Made by a program: the position numbers and the translations under genes. Shown here one piece after another: positions 51,239 to 59,080 of a stretch of DNA of 64,000 nt. This DNA comes from Falsirhodobacter sp051195255 (GTDB taxonomy: Bacteria > Pseudomonadota > Alphaproteobacteria > Rhodobacterales > Rhodobacteraceae): the NCBI RefSeq assembly GCF_051195255.1, contig NZ_JBNJLK010000002.1, positions 124,001 through 188,000 of the forward strand. The letters run 5' to 3'. The notes beneath the pieces were generated by a model. That model saw only the letters and a program-made list of their open reading frames with translations, did not search any database and had not been told where the DNA came from. The stretch's first letter is position 1. Each line of letters opens with the position of its first letter.

Positions 51239-51985
51239 CTAGCCCTGCGACAGGGCGAAGGCCACCAGGAAGCCGATCATCACCAGAAGCCCCGTTTCGC
51301 CGCGTTCGCCCTCCACCGCTTCGGGGATCATGGTGTCGGCGATCATGGTCAGCAGCGCGCCGGCCGCCAGCGCGTTCACCGCCGCCAGCGTCCAGGGGGA
51401 GGCGCCGCCCAGAAGCGCCGCGCCCGTCAGCGCCGCCACCCCCGAACACAGCGTGATGAAGGACCACAGGCCGAAGACATAGGCGGGGCTGCGGCCGGCG
51501 GCCTTCATGCCTGCGGCGCTGGACAGGCCTTCGGGGAAGTTCGACAGGAAGATGGCCGCGAACATCGTCAGGCTGACTCCGCCACCGTCCAGCAGGCCCA
51601 CGCCCAGCACCACCGATTCCGGAATGCCGTCCAGAAAGGCCCCGGCGGCGATGGCCAGTGCGCCGCCCTGCGCGGCCTTCTTCTGATGCTCTCCGGACCG
51701 CTTGCGGTGATGGCCGCCGCCGCGTGTGATGATCCAGTTGGCCAGCGTGTAGGCCACCGACCCGGCAAGCGCCCCCAGCACGATCGGGGTCATGCCCCCG
51801 GCCTGGTCGAACCCTTCCTTGATCAGGTCGTAGCTGACGGCCGAGATGAGGACACCGCACCCGAAGGCCATGAAGCCCGTGGTGACGCGGCGCGGGAAAC
51901 GCGCCAGATAGGCCAGTGCCGCACCCAGAAGAAGCGATGACGCCCCGGCGAGCCCCCAAAGCCCCGCTTGCATCCAGATCGGCAT
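51239..51985 (-). CDS. ZIP family metal transporter-like membrane protein
   Basis: A 248-residue inner-membrane protein with about eight segments. The ZIP signatures are present: AIAAGAFLDGIPESVVLGVG (helix IV, H-x-x-x-D replaced by D-G-x-P-E) and IFLSNFPEGLSSAAG (helix V, N-x-P-E-G), which bind divalent metal in the family. A His/Lys-rich loop (RGGGHHRKRSGEHQKK) lies between segments III and IV. Likely a zinc or manganese transporter. AAGGGAAAGGGCG precedes the ATG. It is in the same direction as cyoA, 100 nt upstream, and could be cotranscribed. Confidence 0.8.
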   Translation of the reverse strand: MPIWMQAGLWGLAGASSLLLGAALAYLARFPRRVTTGFMAFGCGVLISAVSYDLIKEGFDQAGGMTPIVLGALAGSVAYTLANWIITRGGGHHRKRSGEHQKKAAQGGALAIAAGAFLDGIPESVVLGVGLLDGGGVSLTMFAAIFLSNFPEGLSSAAGMKAAGRSPAYVFGLWSFITLCSGVAALTGAALLGGASPWTLAAVNALAAGALLTMIADTMIPEAVEGERGETGLLVMIGFLVAFALSQG

Positions 51986-52056
51986 GTGCGCCCTTTCCCT
52001 TCACCAGATGCGCAGGCAGATAATCCGCCGCGCCGCATCGGCCACCGGAGGGTGCT

Positions 52057-52377
52057 TCAGCCTTCGGGCGGCAAGGCGGCATGCCAGGCGGCATAGGGGG
52101 TGTTTCGAGCCATGCGCCGGTTCAGGTCCGGCGCGCCATCGTCCCACCAGACCGGGCCGCGTTCCCCCAGCGCGATCTTCGCGGCGTTCACGGCCTTGTG
52201 GGCCGCGTCCTCGGCTGCCGCGTCGCCTGCGGCACGGGCGGTCTTCACGGCGCGCCGGGCGTGCATCAAGTCCGACACGAACCGCGCGCGGTCGGCGTCG
52301 GTCAGGTGCGGGTTGGCGGCCCGCCACAGGCGGCCCCGGACCACGATATAGCGTTTGTCGGGCGTCAGTGCCGGCAT
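52057..52377 (-). CDS. conserved small protein of unknown function
   Basis: A 106-residue cytoplasmic protein I recognise only as a common hypothetical. It reads MPALTPDKRYIVVRGRLWRA, NPHLTDADRARFVSDLMHAR, an Ala-rich helix, then LGERGPVWWDDGAPDLNRRM with a striking double Trp and a DDGAPD turn, ending NTPYAAWHAAL. No motif for a function. It is followed 71 nt later by the ZIP-like gene in the same direction; the terminator at 52400-52421 separates it from the DUF4142 gene upstream. Confidence 0.7.
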   Translation of the reverse strand: MPALTPDKRYIVVRGRLWRAANPHLTDADRARFVSDLMHARRAVKTARAAGDAAAEDAAHKAVNAAKIALGERGPVWWDDGAPDLNRRMARNTPYAAWHAALPPEG

Positions 52378-52399
52378 GGAAGATCATCCATACGCATGG

Positions 52400-52421
52400 A
52401 AAAAACCGCCCCGTGGGGCGG
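52400..52421 (-). terminator. Rho-independent terminator of the DUF4142 gene
   Basis: A 6-bp stem CCGCCC/GGGCGG (52406-52411 with 52416-52421) with a 4-nt centre and six U on the minus strand (A run 52400-52405), 26 nt past the DUF4142 stop and before the small hypothetical gene. Confidence 0.88.
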
Positions 52422-52447
52422 CATTTCCTTTGTCCGGTCGGGACGGA

Positions 52448-52942
52448 TCAGGCGAGGCTTTGCTTGATCCCGCGCAGCATGGCCAGATGCGTCTCGATCG
52501 ACGGGACGCCGACGATGGACGCGCCGCGCGCCATCGGATCGCTGCCATTCTTGGCATAGGCGGCGTGGATCTTGTGCAGTTCCTCGTGGCCGGTGATCTG
52601 GCCATCCACATACATCATGTCGAAGGCGGGACCGGCGGGGGCCGCTTCCAGTTCCTTCAGCACGGCCGCGTGCTTTTCGGACACGCCACCGGCGCCGGCT
52701 TCGGCCCCGAAGGCCATGGCAACGGCTTCCTGTTCCGCAATTTCCATCGTGGCGAAGGTTTTCACCGACGCGTTGGTCGCCTTTTCAACTGCCATGCGGC
52801 TGCTGAGAAGGGCGAAGTTGCCCCCCAGAAGTGCTGGCTGCTTGGCGGGATCGGCGGGGGCTGCGGCCGTCTGGGCAAAGGATGCGAAGGGCATGGCGGC
52901 GGCGACGGCCGCGCCGGCGGCAAAGACATGTCTGCGATTCAT
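52448..52942 (-). CDS. DUF4142 ferritin-like exported protein
   Basis: A 164-residue protein with a signal peptide (MNRRHVFAAGAAVAAAMPFA then SFAQ). The body is a predicted four-helix bundle: LLSSRMAVEKATNASVKTFA, FATMEIAEQEAVAMAFGAEA, and MMYVDGQITGHEELHKIHAA, with the E-x-x-H and E-x-H type pairs typical of DUF4142. Function is unknown; members often accompany stress genes. Start 52942, with AGGAGG 7 nt upstream; an ATG at 52948 sits too close to that site. A GGAAC-N17-GTT promoter-like sequence lies 26-50 nt upstream. Divergent from the DUF892 genes. Confidence 0.8.
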   Translation of the reverse strand: MNRRHVFAAGAAVAAAMPFASFAQTAAAPADPAKQPALLGGNFALLSSRMAVEKATNASVKTFATMEIAEQEAVAMAFGAEAGAGGVSEKHAAVLKELEAAPAGPAFDMMYVDGQITGHEELHKIHAAYAKNGSDPMARGASIVGVPSIETHLAMLRGIKQSLA

Positions 52943-52967
52943 GAACATTCCTCCTGGATGAAGCGCC

Positions 52968-52992
52968 AACAGGAGTGCGCCGAGTTTGTTCC
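52968..52992 (-). promoter_or_regulatory. EcfG-type promoter candidate of the DUF4142 gene
   Basis: On the minus strand GGAAC at 52992-52988, a 17-nt spacer, and GTT at 52970-52968, which fits the alphaproteobacterial EcfG consensus GGAAC-N16/17-(C)GTT with T in place of the C. Predicted start of transcription near 52960, about 18 nt before the ATG. On the plus strand GGAAC at 53038-53042 is followed after 16 nt by GCTT, a poorer match for the DUF892 side. Confidence 0.5.
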
Positions 52993-53123
52993 GAAAGATC
53001 GCATTTTATTCGTTGTGGCGGGAAAGCCCCATGCCAAGGAACAAATGCCGTCAAGCAGGCTTCTTTCCACATCGAACCCATCACGAGCCCGGGACGTCCG
53101 GTCCCGAGCTTGAAGGAGAGACA

Positions 53124-53639
53124 ATGGCAAATCTTGCAAGTGCGAACGACGTTTTCATCTCGGGGCTGAAGAACGCCCATGCGATGGAAAACCAGGCCCT
53201 GTCCATCATGAAGCCCCAGCTGTCGCGGATCGAACATTACCCGGACGTGGCGGCCCAGCTGGACCTGCACATCCGTGAAACCGAAACACAGATCCAGCGG
53301 CTGGAAGAGATCCTGGCCGGGGTCGACGAATCCCACTCCTCGCTGAAAGACGCGGCGCTGTCCTTCACGGGATCCATGGCGGCCCTGACCCATTCCATGG
53401 CCAGCGACGAGATCCTGAAGAACAGCTTCGCGAACTATGCCTTCGAACATTTCGAGATCGCGGCCTACCTGTCGCTGATAACGGCCGGCGAGGAAAGCGG
53501 CGCCACGCAGGCCTTGTCGCTTCTGCGCCAGAACCTGGACGAGGAACGCCGCATGGCGGGCTGGATCGAAGACAACCTGCCCACGGTGACGCGCGCCTAC
53601 ATCGCCCTGTCGGCCAGTGGCGAACGCGCCGACATCTGA
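53124..53639 (+). CDS. DUF892 (YciE/YciF) ferritin-like protein
   Basis: A 171-residue helical-bundle protein: FISGLKNAHAMENQALSIMK, LDLHIRETETQIQRLEEILA, a SDEILKNSFANYAFEHFEIA helix with the conserved E-H-x-E, and LLRQNLDEERRMAGWIEDNL. These E/H pairs match the ferritin-like DUF892 family, which is induced by stress in enterobacteria and may bind a dinuclear metal; the activity is not established. GAAGGAGA precedes the ATG. The second DUF892 gene follows after 59 nt, so they likely share a transcript. Confidence 0.85.
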   Translation: MANLASANDVFISGLKNAHAMENQALSIMKPQLSRIEHYPDVAAQLDLHIRETETQIQRLEEILAGVDESHSSLKDAALSFTGSMAALTHSMASDEILKNSFANYAFEHFEIAAYLSLITAGEESGATQALSLLRQNLDEERRMAGWIEDNLPTVTRAYIALSASGERADI

Positions 53640-53698
53640 CCTACGCGACACGTTTCGGGCCCCGTGCAGGGGCAAACCCAAGCATCAGGAGATGACCG

Positions 53699-54199
53699 AT
53701 GGCTGACAAGACCCTCGACACGCTGTTTCACGAAACGCTGAAAGACGTCTACTACGCCGAGAAGAAGCTGACGACGAACCTGCGCAAGATGGCGAAGGCC
53801 GCGCAGAGCCCCGAGCTGAAGGCCGCGTTCGAGCAGCACGAGGAAGAAACCCAAGGCCAGGTGGAACGCCTGAACCAGGTGTTCGAGCTGATCGGCAAGC
53901 GCCCCCGCGGCAAGACCTGCGACGCGATCGAGGGCATCATCTCGGAAGCGTCCGAGATCATGGACGAGTTCAAGGGCAGCCCGGCGCATGACGCGGGCCT
54001 TCTGGCCGCGGCGCAGGCGGTCGAGCATTACGAGATCAGCCGCTACGGCACGCTGAAGGCCTGGGCCGAGAAGCTGGGCATGGACGAGGCGGTGACGCTT
54101 CTGGACCAGACGCTGCAGGAAGAAACCGCCACGGACGAGAAGCTGACCATGCTGGCCGAGTCCGTGATCAACTCCGCCGCCACCGGCGAAGCCGCCTGA
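53699..54199 (+). CDS. DUF892 (YciE/YciF) ferritin-like protein, second copy
   Basis: A 166-residue paralogue closer to YciE/YciF: LDTLFHETLKDVYYAEKKLT at the start (the family's L-Y-D/A-E segment), KAAFEQHEEETQGQVERLNQ, AAAQAVEHYEISRYGTLKAW with E-H-Y-E, and LLDQTLQEETATDEKLTMLA. Four-helix ferritin-like fold inferred. It is distinct from the upstream copy, with limited identity, so the pair is an old duplication or two separate acquisitions. AGGAGA stands before the ATG. A terminator follows at 54210-54230. Confidence 0.88.
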   Translation: MADKTLDTLFHETLKDVYYAEKKLTTNLRKMAKAAQSPELKAAFEQHEEETQGQVERLNQVFELIGKRPRGKTCDAIEGIISEASEIMDEFKGSPAHDAGLLAAAQAVEHYEISRYGTLKAWAEKLGMDEAVTLLDQTLQEETATDEKLTMLAESVINSAATGEAA

Positions 54200-54209
54200 T
54201 TGCCCAAGG

Positions 54210-54230
54210 GGCCCGCCTCGCGGGCCTTTT
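54210..54230 (+). terminator. Rho-independent terminator after the DUF892 pair
   Basis: A 7-bp stem GGCCCGC/GCGGGCC (54210-54216 with 54220-54226), CTC loop, and four T. Short U tail, so read-through to the catalase gene is possible. Confidence 0.75.
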
Positions 54231-54282
54231 CATGACGGCACGGAACGGCCCGTCGCCGCTTTCAGAAAAAATTGGAGACATC

Positions 54283-55107
54283 ATGTTCTATACCGACAAC
54301 AAGCTTCAATATCCCGTTCGCGTCGACACCCCGAACCCGCTGTTCGCCCGTGCCCTGCAACAGGCCATCGGCGGCGTGGAGGGTGAGATCCGCGTGGCCA
54401 TGCAGTACTTCTTCCAGGCCTGCGGCGCCCGCGGCAATCCGAAGTTCCGCGACCTGCTGATGAACACCGCCGCCGAGGAACTGGGCCACATCGAGATGCT
54501 GGCCACGGCCGTCGCCCTGAACCTTGAAGGCGCACCACTGAGCCTGAAAGAGGAAATGGCCAAGGACTCGGCCATCAATGCCGTCATGGGCGGGATGAAC
54601 CTGAAGAACCTTCTGTCCGCAGGCCTGTCGGCCATGCCGGTCGACAGCGACGGCGTGCCCTTCGACATGTCCCACATCTATGCCAGCGGCAACATCGCCG
54701 CCGACATGACGGCCAACATCGCCGCCGAATCCACCGGCCGCACGTTGGCCGTCCGCCTGTACAACATGACGGATGATCCGGGCATGAAGGACATGCTGCA
54801 ATACCTGATCGCCCGCGACACCATGCACCAGAACCAGTGGATGGCCGCGCTGGAGGAACTGGGCGGCGCCAAGGGCGCGTTCCCGATTCCGAACAGCCAC
54901 CCGCAGGCCGAAGAGAAGACCGAGTTCAGCTATGCCTATCTGGGCTTCCAGAAGGACGGCAGCGCCCCGGCCCCCGGCCGCTGGTCGGAAGGCCCGTCGA
55001 TCGACGGCAAGGGCGAGTTCATGACCGCCGCGCTGGAACCGTCCAGCCAGATCCCGGATCTGGGCAAGGCCAAGCCGAAAAGCGGCGCCCAGTCCGAACA
55101 GATGTAA
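54283..55107 (+). CDS. manganese catalase (non-haem)
   Basis: A 274-residue dimanganese enzyme that dismutates H2O2. All five metal ligands known from Lactobacillus plantarum line up: Glu35 in GVEGEIRVAMQYF, Glu66 and His69 in NTAAEELGHIEML, Glu149 in ANIAAESTGR, and His182 in RDTMHQNQW (L. plantarum 35, 66, 69, 148, 181). The C-terminal part beyond residue 190 holds the usual extended tail (FSYAYLGFQKDGS). TTGGAGA precedes the ATG. It lies between two terminators, so it may form its own unit within the stress block. Confidence 0.95.
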   Translation: MFYTDNKLQYPVRVDTPNPLFARALQQAIGGVEGEIRVAMQYFFQACGARGNPKFRDLLMNTAAEELGHIEMLATAVALNLEGAPLSLKEEMAKDSAINAVMGGMNLKNLLSAGLSAMPVDSDGVPFDMSHIYASGNIAADMTANIAAESTGRTLAVRLYNMTDDPGMKDMLQYLIARDTMHQNQWMAALEELGGAKGAFPIPNSHPQAEEKTEFSYAYLGFQKDGSAPAPGRWSEGPSIDGKGEFMTAALEPSSQIPDLGKAKPKSGAQSEQM

Positions 55108-55128
55108 TCGGACCTTCACGTCCAGATC

Positions 55129-55152
55129 GTGGCCGCCTCGGCGGCCACTTTT
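55129..55152 (+). terminator. Rho-independent terminator of the Mn-catalase gene
   Basis: A 9-bp perfect stem GTGGCCGCC/GGCGGCCAC (55129-55137 with 55140-55148), TC centre, followed by TTTT and then a second T run after CG. Confidence 0.9.
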
Positions 55153-55201
55153 CGTTTTGAAACGGCCGCACTGGAACAGGGGCCTCATGACCTTTCGAAC
55201 G

Positions 55202-55226
55202 GGAACCCCCACCCCTTCGGAACGTT
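55202..55226 (+). promoter_or_regulatory. EcfG-type promoter of the SLC13-type transporter gene
   Basis: GGAAC at 55202-55206, exactly 16 nt, then CGTT at 55223-55226: a full match to the alphaproteobacterial EcfG (general stress) consensus GGAAC-N16/17-CGTT. Expected transcription start near 55233, about 20 nt before the ATG. It lies beyond the catalase terminator. Confidence 0.65.
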
Positions 55227-55252
55227 CACGACAACCCTCCCGGAGACATTTC

Positions 55253-57013
55253 ATGACGCAGCCTCAGGTTCTGGCCTTCCTCATTCTGGGCGGCATGATG
55301 TTGCTCTTCATATGGGGGAAGTTGCGCTACGACATGGTCGCCCTGCTGGCGTTGCTGGCGTCCCTCGCGGTGGGCACAGTGTCGCCCGAGGATGCGTTCA
55401 CCGGCTTCAGCGACGACATCGTCATCATCGTGGGCAGTGCCCTGGTGGTCAGCGCCACGATCGCGCGGTCCGGCATCGTCGAGACGCTGATCCGCTGGGT
55501 GGTGCGGCGCGTCACCAACGTCCGCTGGCAGATGACGGTGCTGGTCAGCTCGGTCACGCTTCTGTCGGCGCTGATCAAGAACATCGGCGCGTTGGCGATC
55601 CTGATCCCGGCCGCCTTCAAGATGGCCAAGCGGTCAGGGGCCTCGCCTTCGGCCTTTTTGATGCCGATGTCCTTCGCTTCGCTTCTGGGCGGGCTGATCA
55701 CGCTGGTCGGCACCTCGCCCAACATCATCGTTTCGCGCGTGCGGGAGGAGATGACGGGCGAGCCGTTCGGCATGTTCGATTACGCCCCGGTCGGGATCGG
55801 CCTGGCGCTGACCGGCCTTGTGTTCCTGCAGGTTGGATACCGCCTGATCCCGCGTGAACGCCGCGCGGCCCCCTCGTTGGAGGAAGCGGTGGGCATCAGC
55901 GACTACAATACCGAGGCAACCGTGCCCGAGGGGGCCAAGGTCGTCGGCAAGACGGTGGCGGAACTGCTGGGGATGGTGGATGGCGGGCTGGTCATCACCG
56001 GCATCGTGCGCGGCGGCAAGCGCCGGGGCGTCACCCTGCCCGAAACGGTGATCGAGGCTGACGACACCCTGCTTTTACGCGGCGAACCCAACGCGCTGGA
56101 GCGGGCGATCACCGTGGGTGGGCTGGAACTGGCCCGCCAGTCGGGCGACGGCAGCAAGGAGGTGCTGGGCATCATCGAGACGGTGGTCACCCCCTCCTCC
56201 CTCTTGGTGAACCGGAGCGCGGAGCAGGTCAACCTGCACGCGCTGCACGGGGTGAACGTGATCGCCATCTCGCGTGCCGGGCACCAGATGACGGAGCGGT
56301 TGGGCGCGACCACGCTGATGGCGGGGGACGTGCTTCTGGTGCAGGGCCCTTCGGCCGTGATGCCCGAGGTGCTGGAGAACCTGCGCCTGCTTCCCTTGGC
56401 CGAACGCAGCATCCGGCTGGGAAGCGTGCGCAAGGAAATCCTGCCGCTGGTGATCCTGGTGGCCGCGATGGGGCTGACGGCGACCGGCGTCCTGCCGGTG
56501 GCGGTGGCCTTCTTCGCGGCGGCCACGCTGATGATGGCCACCGGCGCGATCAGCACGCGGGACGCTTATGACAGTGTGGAATGGCCGATCCTGATCATGC
56601 TGGGCGCGCTGATCCCGGTCAGCGAGGCGTTGCAGACCACCGGTGGGACGGAACTGATCGGGGCGTGGCTGTCCAGCGCGGCTTCGGGCTTGCCGGTCTG
56701 GGGGGCGGTTGCGGTGATCATGATCGCCGCGATGGCCGTCACGCCGTTCCTGAACAACGCGGCCACGGTTCTGGTCATGGCACCCATCGCGGCCACCTTC
56801 GCCACCGAACTGGGCTATGCGCCCGAAGCGTTCCTGATGGCCGTGGCGGTGGGGGCCGGCTGCGATTTCCTGACGCCCATCGGGCACCAGTGCAACACGC
56901 TGGTCATGGGGCCGGGCGGGTACCGGTTCGGCGATTACGCCCGTCTGGGCGCTCCGCTGTCGCTGCTGGTCGTGTGCGTGGGGGTGCCGCTGATCCTCGC
57001 CGTCTGGGGCTGA
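55253..57013 (+). CDS. SLC13-type anion permease with two TrkA-C (RCK_C) domains
   Basis: A 586-residue inner-membrane carrier. N-terminal membrane half (about 1-200) contains a LIGTSPN-type motif (ITLVGTSPNIIVSRVR), then two TrkA-C domains at about 215-375 (EGAKVVGKTVAELLGMVDGG, and NRSAEQVNLHALHGVNVIAI), then the second membrane half with FLNNAATVLVMAPIAATFAT and GCDFLTPIGHQCNTLVMGPG. This is the layout of SLC13/CitT-type anion:Na+ symporters for sulfate, phosphate or dicarboxylates. Start 55253 with GGAG upstream. It has an EcfG-like promoter and is convergent with phoX. Confidence 0.88.
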   Translation: MTQPQVLAFLILGGMMLLFIWGKLRYDMVALLALLASLAVGTVSPEDAFTGFSDDIVIIVGSALVVSATIARSGIVETLIRWVVRRVTNVRWQMTVLVSSVTLLSALIKNIGALAILIPAAFKMAKRSGASPSAFLMPMSFASLLGGLITLVGTSPNIIVSRVREEMTGEPFGMFDYAPVGIGLALTGLVFLQVGYRLIPRERRAAPSLEEAVGISDYNTEATVPEGAKVVGKTVAELLGMVDGGLVITGIVRGGKRRGVTLPETVIEADDTLLLRGEPNALERAITVGGLELARQSGDGSKEVLGIIETVVTPSSLLVNRSAEQVNLHALHGVNVIAISRAGHQMTERLGATTLMAGDVLLVQGPSAVMPEVLENLRLLPLAERSIRLGSVRKEILPLVILVAAMGLTATGVLPVAVAFFAAATLMMATGAISTRDAYDSVEWPILIMLGALIPVSEALQTTGGTELIGAWLSSAASGLPVWGAVAVIMIAAMAVTPFLNNAATVLVMAPIAATFATELGYAPEAFLMAVAVGAGCDFLTPIGHQCNTLVMGPGGYRFGDYARLGAPLSLLVVCVGVPLILAVWG

Positions 57014-57024
57014 GGGGGGGGTGG

Positions 57025-57047
57025 GGCGGGCCGGTTTCCGGCCCGCC
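57025..57047. terminator. GC-rich hairpin between convergent genes
   Basis: A perfect 10-bp stem GGCGGGCCGG/CCGGCCCGCC (57025-57034 with 57038-57047) with a TTT loop, between the transporter and phoX stops. No U tract on either side, so termination is inferred from position and stem strength only. Confidence 0.5.
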
Positions 57048-57054
57048 TGTCGGG

Positions 57055-59028
57055 TCAGCCGATCCGGCCGCCGCCCTGACGCGTGATGGCGACCACGGAC
57101 GGGCGCACCGGCATATCGTCCTTGAAGTCCGGCCAGCGGGTGGACAGATCCTCGTAATAGGACGGGCGGCCGTGGCCTTCCCAGTCGTCCCCGCCATCGC
57201 CCGGGTGCTGCACCGCGACGAAGAAGGTGGTCATGTCCTCGGTCGGGCAGGGGCCGCACATCTCCCCTCCCACCGGCACGCGGTAGAACAGGCGCGAGGT
57301 GCCGCGCGCTTCGCCTTCGATGTCCACGGCCCACAGACCGTCGGTGCGCCCCGTGTCGGCCATGGAGTTTCCGTCCGTCGACACCCAGAGGCGGCCGTCG
57401 GCGTCGATGGCCGCGTTGTCCGGCATCCCGAACCAGCCGTTCTTCGTCGTCTCGGTGGAGAAGGTGGCCCCGACTTCGGCCACCGAAGGGTCACCGCATT
57501 GCAACAGGATTTCCCATGTGCCGTTGGTGGCGGTGAAGTCGCCGTCGGCTTCCAGGATTTCGACGATATGGCCGAAGGCGTTTTCCACGCGCGGGTTGGC
57601 GGCATTCGCCTCTTCGCGCTTGGTGTTATTGGTCAGCATGACATAGGCGCGGCCGGTGGCGGGGTTCGGCTGGATGTCCTCGGGGCGATCCATCGGCGTC
57701 GCGTCCAGCAGGTCGCCCGCGCGGCGCGTCTCGATCAGCACGTCAGCTTGGCTGTGGAAACCATTCTCGGCGGTCAACGGGCCCTGGCCGTGCACCAGCG
57801 GCAGCCACTCCATCGACCCGTCCTCGTCGAAGCGGGCGACATAAAGCGTGCCTTCGTCCAGCAGGTCCATGTTGGCGGCGCGGTCGTCGGGGTTGTAGGC
57901 GTTCTTCGTCACGAACTTGTAGACATAGTCGAAGCGTTCGTCATCGCCGAGGTAGAAGACCACGCGGCCGTCCTTGGCCACGACGCTTTCGGCGCCTTCA
58001 TGCTTGAAGCGGCCCAGCGCGGTGCGCTTCTTGGGGACAGAGTTCGGGTCCATCACGTCCACCTCGACCACCCAGCCGAAGCGGTTCGGTTCGTTCGGTT
58101 CGGAGGCAAGATCGAAGCGCTTGTGGAAGTTGCCCCACTGGTAGGAGCCACCGGGGATGCCCAGACGCTTGTAGTTTCCGGCCTCGGCATGGGTTTCGGG
58201 CAATTCGCCGAGGAAGTAGCCGTGGATGTTCTCCTCGGCCATGATGTAGGTGCCCCAGGGCGTCACGCCGCCGGCGCAGTTGTTGATCGTGCCGAAGACC
58301 TTGCGGCCCGAGGTGTCGGCCGTCGTTTGCAGGCGTTCGTGGCCGGCGGCGGGGCCGGTAAGTTGCATCTCGGTCTTGGCGGTGATGCGGCGGTTCAGCT
58401 TGCCGTCCAGAACCGGCTGCCACTTGCCGTCGACCTTGCGGATTTCCACGATCGTGCCGCCATGCGCGGCCATCTCGATGTTGGCGCGGTCCTCGGTGGC
58501 GTCGGCGACCTCCAGCTCTCCGTTCTGCATCGTGACGATGCCGGGGAACATCAGGTGTTCGTTCGTGTATTCGTGGTTCACGACCAGCAGGCCGCGATCC
58601 ATGGCGCCGTCCAGCGGGATGAAGCCCACGAAGTCGTTGTTGTAGCCGAACTGGCGTTCCTGCGCGGCTTCGGACTGGTTCGTGGGATCGAACTCCGGCG
58701 CGTCGGCGAACAGCTTGTCGCCCCAGCGCAGCAGCACGTCCGCGTCATAGCCTTCGGCAACGTGGTGGTTGGCGTCCACGCCGGCTTCCACTTCAGGGAA
58801 GCTGAAGGCCGAGGTCGTTTGCGCGCGCGCCTCGTCGGCGGCGAACAGGGCCACCGGCGACACGGTGGCCGCGATCGCGGCCGAGGCCATGGATCCCTTC
58901 AGGAACCCGCGACGCGAAAAGCGGGCGGCGATGATGTCCCCCATGGTCGGGTTCGCGGTCGGGTTCAGGCCGGGGCCCTCGGCCTCTTCCAATTGCGACG
59001 TGCGGAAAATCTGGCTTTGCTTGGTCAT
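57055..59028 (-). CDS. phoX: PhoX-type alkaline phosphatase (PF05787)
   Basis: A 657-residue periplasmic phosphomonoesterase of the PhoX family (calcium/iron dependent in characterised relatives). Twin-arginine signal SRRGFLKG at residues 38-45, cleavage around 68-70 after ARAQ. Seen: RWGDKLFADAPEFDP, FGYNNDFVGFIPLDG, LLVVNHEYTNEHLMFPG, NNCAGGVTPWGTYIMAEENI, the FGWVVEVDVMDP and TALGRFKHEGAE blocks, and the closing FFVAVQHPGD. The cysteine and acidic residues that bind metal in the fold are in those blocks. AGGGGGACA precedes the ATG. Phosphate regulation is usual but no Pho box was seen. Confidence 0.9.
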   Translation of the reverse strand: MTKQSQIFRTSQLEEAEGPGLNPTANPTMGDIIAARFSRRGFLKGSMASAAIAATVSPVALFAADEARAQTTSAFSFPEVEAGVDANHHVAEGYDADVLLRWGDKLFADAPEFDPTNQSEAAQERQFGYNNDFVGFIPLDGAMDRGLLVVNHEYTNEHLMFPGIVTMQNGELEVADATEDRANIEMAAHGGTIVEIRKVDGKWQPVLDGKLNRRITAKTEMQLTGPAAGHERLQTTADTSGRKVFGTINNCAGGVTPWGTYIMAEENIHGYFLGELPETHAEAGNYKRLGIPGGSYQWGNFHKRFDLASEPNEPNRFGWVVEVDVMDPNSVPKKRTALGRFKHEGAESVVAKDGRVVFYLGDDERFDYVYKFVTKNAYNPDDRAANMDLLDEGTLYVARFDEDGSMEWLPLVHGQGPLTAENGFHSQADVLIETRRAGDLLDATPMDRPEDIQPNPATGRAYVMLTNNTKREEANAANPRVENAFGHIVEILEADGDFTATNGTWEILLQCGDPSVAEVGATFSTETTKNGWFGMPDNAAIDADGRLWVSTDGNSMADTGRTDGLWAVDIEGEARGTSRLFYRVPVGGEMCGPCPTEDMTTFFVAVQHPGDGGDDWEGHGRPSYYEDLSTRWPDFKDDMPVRPSVVAITRQGGGRIG

Positions 59029-59080
59029 GCGTGTCCCCCTGGCATCAGCTTCGCGCCTGAAGCCATGTCATCACTTCATG

